The position numbers and the translations under genes are program-made. Of a stretch of DNA of 64,000 bases, positions 62,659 through 64,000 are shown in pieces (the first letter of the stretch is position 1; each line of letters opens with the position of its first letter). Below the pieces are notes generated by a model that saw only the letters and a list, made by a program, of their open reading frames with translations, ran no database searches and had not been told where the DNA came from. Source of the DNA: Candidatus Eiseniibacteriota bacterium (GTDB lineage: Bacteria > Eisenbacteria > RBG-16-71-46 > CAIMUX01); assembly GCA_903844735.1 (NCBI GenBank), contig CAIMUX010000014.1, forward strand, positions 1 through 64,000, read 5' to 3'.

Positions 62659-62687
62659 TTGCCAACTGCCCCCCGGATCGATAGTCT
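62659..62687 (+). promoter_or_regulatory. Sigma70-like promoter for rpmB
   Basis: TTGCCA (62659-62664) and TAGTCT (62682-62687), spaced 17 bp, stand 30 bp upstream of the rpmB start codon. Confidence 0.45.
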
Positions 62688-62716
62688 CGGCTTTCGTCTT
62701 GACCCAGGAGGAATCG

Positions 62717-62944
62717 ATGTCCCGCGTTTGCGAAATCTGTAGCAAAGGAATCCAGTTCGGCAATCGGCGTAGCCACGCTAACAATGCCAGCCGCCGTGTC
62801 TGGCAGCCGAACCTGCAAAGGGTCCGGGCGGTGGTGGAAGGACGTGCGACGCACCTGAAGGTCTGCACGTCGTGCCTGCGGTCCGGCCGGGTAGTCAAGA
62901 ATCCCCGTCTGCCGAAGGGCGAGCCTACTCCGACCGAGAGTTGA
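62717..62944 (+). CDS. rpmB: 50S ribosomal protein L28
   Basis: 75-residue large-subunit protein: 'MSRVCEICSKGIQFGNRRSH', 'NASRRVWQPNLQRVR', 'LKVCTSCLRSGRV'. Two C-x2-C pairs mark the zinc-binding form of L28. AGGAGG at good spacing precedes the ATG. It is monocistronic here and does not carry the usual rpmG neighbour. Confidence 0.96.
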   Translation: MSRVCEICSKGIQFGNRRSHANNASRRVWQPNLQRVRAVVEGRATHLKVCTSCLRSGRVVKNPRLPKGEPTPTES

Positions 62945-62970
62945 CCAACACCGGGTTGACGCCCCGCGAC

Positions 62971-63260
62971 CTGGCGTGCGAGCGCTGACGACAAGTCCAG
63001 GGTGAACCCGTGCTGGGGTCTTGGGCTGAGCCACGGGACTGCGATCTGAACGATCTCCAGGCGATCGTCGAGGAGCGCCACACCCACCGAACCCCCACCG
63101 ATCGCGTAATCGCGATGCACGAGTGCGTTGGCCAGAGCCTGGCGCGGCGCCTCCACGGGCAGCGGGGGGTGCCTTCCCGATCCATCCGGCCAGGCACGAT
63201 GGCCCACGCCACGGGCATCGATTCGATCAGGAAGCGCTCCAGGCAGTTCCGCTCGGGACG
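62971..63260 (-). pseudogene. Degraded HATPase_c_4/AlbA_2-type regulator fragment
   Basis: Two frames together resemble the ATP-binding part of an AlbA_2-type regulator. One reads 'FLIESMPVAWAIVPGRMDRE' (down to about 63170), the next 'PVEAPRQALANALVHRDYAI', 'GGGSVGVALLDDRLEIV' (from about 63165). A frameshift near 63168 joins them, and no start or intact C terminus is found. It is a second remnant of the same superfamily as that at 31132-31760, but not a copy of it. The rest of 62945-63437 holds nothing recognisable. Confidence 0.6.
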
Positions 63261-63437
63261 GCCCACCCGGGAAAGACACATCCTCGCGGGTCCGACCCCG
63301 GCCAAGCCGGACAGGGCTCGCGGTCGGGGCTGTGCCGGTCTCTCGCTTCCCGTAACTGGCCATGCCCGAGTTCCTTCAGATTGGCGGCGATGGCACCCCG
63401 ATCCGGCCCCTCTCTCTCTACAGCCCCCTTGGCTCGT

Positions 63438-64000
63438 TCAGTCCATCCTCTTACGCATGAAGGTCGGCTTGTCCAGCGGGTGGTGCTTCCCCAGCCGCGG
63501 CTCGAGACTGATTTCCCGACGCCCCGGGAAAGGAATGACACGGTCCGCTCCCCATTCCGGCTCGCGGCCCGCGGCCGCCGCGGCGCGCGGACGATGGTCC
63601 GAAACGGGCCGTGCGATACGCCCCGTCTCCGGCAGGCCCGGCCCGGAACCAAGTGTCTCAGCGCGGAACGGATCGGAGCCGAGTGGCATGGAACGGACAG
63701 AATCGGCACCGAACGGCACCGAACGGCCGGGCTCGCCGCGGAGCGGCTCGGAACGGACAGGCGTGACAGGAACGGGCTCTGCGTGGCCCAGCTCGGTTCG
63801 CTCCGGGGCAAGGAAGATCTCTGCCTCGATGTCGCGCTCCCAGCCAGCCCGCGACGGGCGGGTCAGATCATCGAGGTCCAGGTCGTCGCCGATCCCGACA
63901 TGCACCGGCTCGGCTTCACTGCTCGGCAGCGAAAGCGGCGCGGCGGGGATGGCTGGAACGGACGGTGGCGGCGAGACGGGGCCGCCGGACACGACGGTCG
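63438..64000 (-). CDS. ftsZ: Probable C-terminal end of FtsZ (partial at window edge)
   Basis: The frame is open to the right edge, so only the 3' end is present. The visible ~187 residues are a disordered Pro/Ser/Arg/Glu-rich linker with short repeats ('SVPFGADSVRSMPLGSDPFR'). They end 'HHPLDKPTFMRKRMD'. The motif D-x-P-T-F-x-R-K matches the FtsZ C-terminal conserved tail that binds FtsA/ZipA-type partners (typically D-x-P-x-F-L-R-R), and FtsZ has a linker of this kind. No GTPase sequence is inside the window, so the identification rests on the tail. Confidence 0.55.
   Translation of the reverse strand, partial: TVVSGGPVSPPPSVPAIPAAPLSLPSSEAEPVHVGIGDDLDLDDLTRPSRAGWERDIEAEIFLAPERTELGHAEPVPVTPVRSEPLRGEPGRSVPFGADSVRSMPLGSDPFRAETLGSGPGLPETGRIARPVSDHRPRAAAAAGREPEWGADRVIPFPGRREISLEPRLGKHHPLDKPTFMRKRMD

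Noticed and set aside
1-64000. tRNA, rRNA or CRISPR arrays
   Set aside because: No T-arm consensus with a compatible acceptor stem, no rRNA-like tract and no regularly spaced repeats were seen. GTTCGATTC-like hits lie inside aconitase or other genes.

Overview
This window is a GC-rich stretch of bacterial chromosome with dense, mostly operonic coding and no rRNA, tRNA or CRISPR that I could see. The cell type suggested is a Gram-negative-type bacterium of the FCB group (Eisenbacteria/Krumholzibacteria-like lineages fit best). Three large secreted proteins end in the FlgD-like C-terminal sorting fold (pattern 'NPxR/T...FDVSGR...G...DGRD..G...GxYFY'). There are Wza/Wzz/Wzi-type envelope genes, outer-membrane barrels, a PEP-CTERM protein, an MglA-type GTPase and a long three-domain IspG. 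The assignment is an inference from gene content only.

Layout. 1-9 kb: polysaccharide locus, with an SLBB export protein facing an operon of Asp-box/BNR secreted protein, Wzz-like, O-antigen-ligase-like and GT4 genes. 9-16 kb: acylphosphatase, freestanding AlaX-type editing protein, an XPB helicase plus Bax1 nuclease pair, and an Uup-type ABC-F ATPase. 16.2-17.4 kb: a poorly coding island with tandem repeats. 17.4-22.6 kb: a hypothetical gene, then an operon acpS - acs - MNT - HEPN - ACP - kbl. 22.8-31 kb: a PMT-like membrane glycosyltransferase, a MarR-GNAT fusion, and a four-gene operon (Wzi-like, LpxL/PatA-like, PimA-like, MshEN-domain). 31-32 kb: a decayed ParA/AlbA_2-type pair. 32-36 kb: a PEP-CTERM protein, aconitase and nadA. 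36.7-48.9 kb: a surface-protein island with an Fn3-cohesin lipoprotein, two giant paralogues (NHL propeller, cohesin-like, dockerin-like, cohesin, FlgD-like), an outer-membrane protein and an Ig-like lipoprotein. 49-54 kb: ispG, two small outer-membrane barrels, a duplicated fragment of ispG and a small basic protein. 54.3-58.2 kb: a lasso-peptide-type RiPP cluster with a tailoring kinase. 58.5-64 kb: an MglA-like GTPase with a long disordered tail, recG, rpmB, a second decayed AlbA_2-type fragment and the probable 3' end of ftsZ.

Most notable system: the RiPP cluster contains an HPr-kinase-like enzyme, PqqD-like B1, transglutaminase-like B2, an asparagine-synthetase-like C protein and, last in the operon, a 36-residue precursor. 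Its predicted core carries three consecutive Asp and ends in Ser, the residue phosphorylated in the paeninodin class. No exporter gene is visible beside it. Also notable are the bacterial XPB-Bax1 pair whose motif II reads AEAH rather than DEAH, and the tandem giant proteins that carry both cohesin-like and dockerin-like elements.
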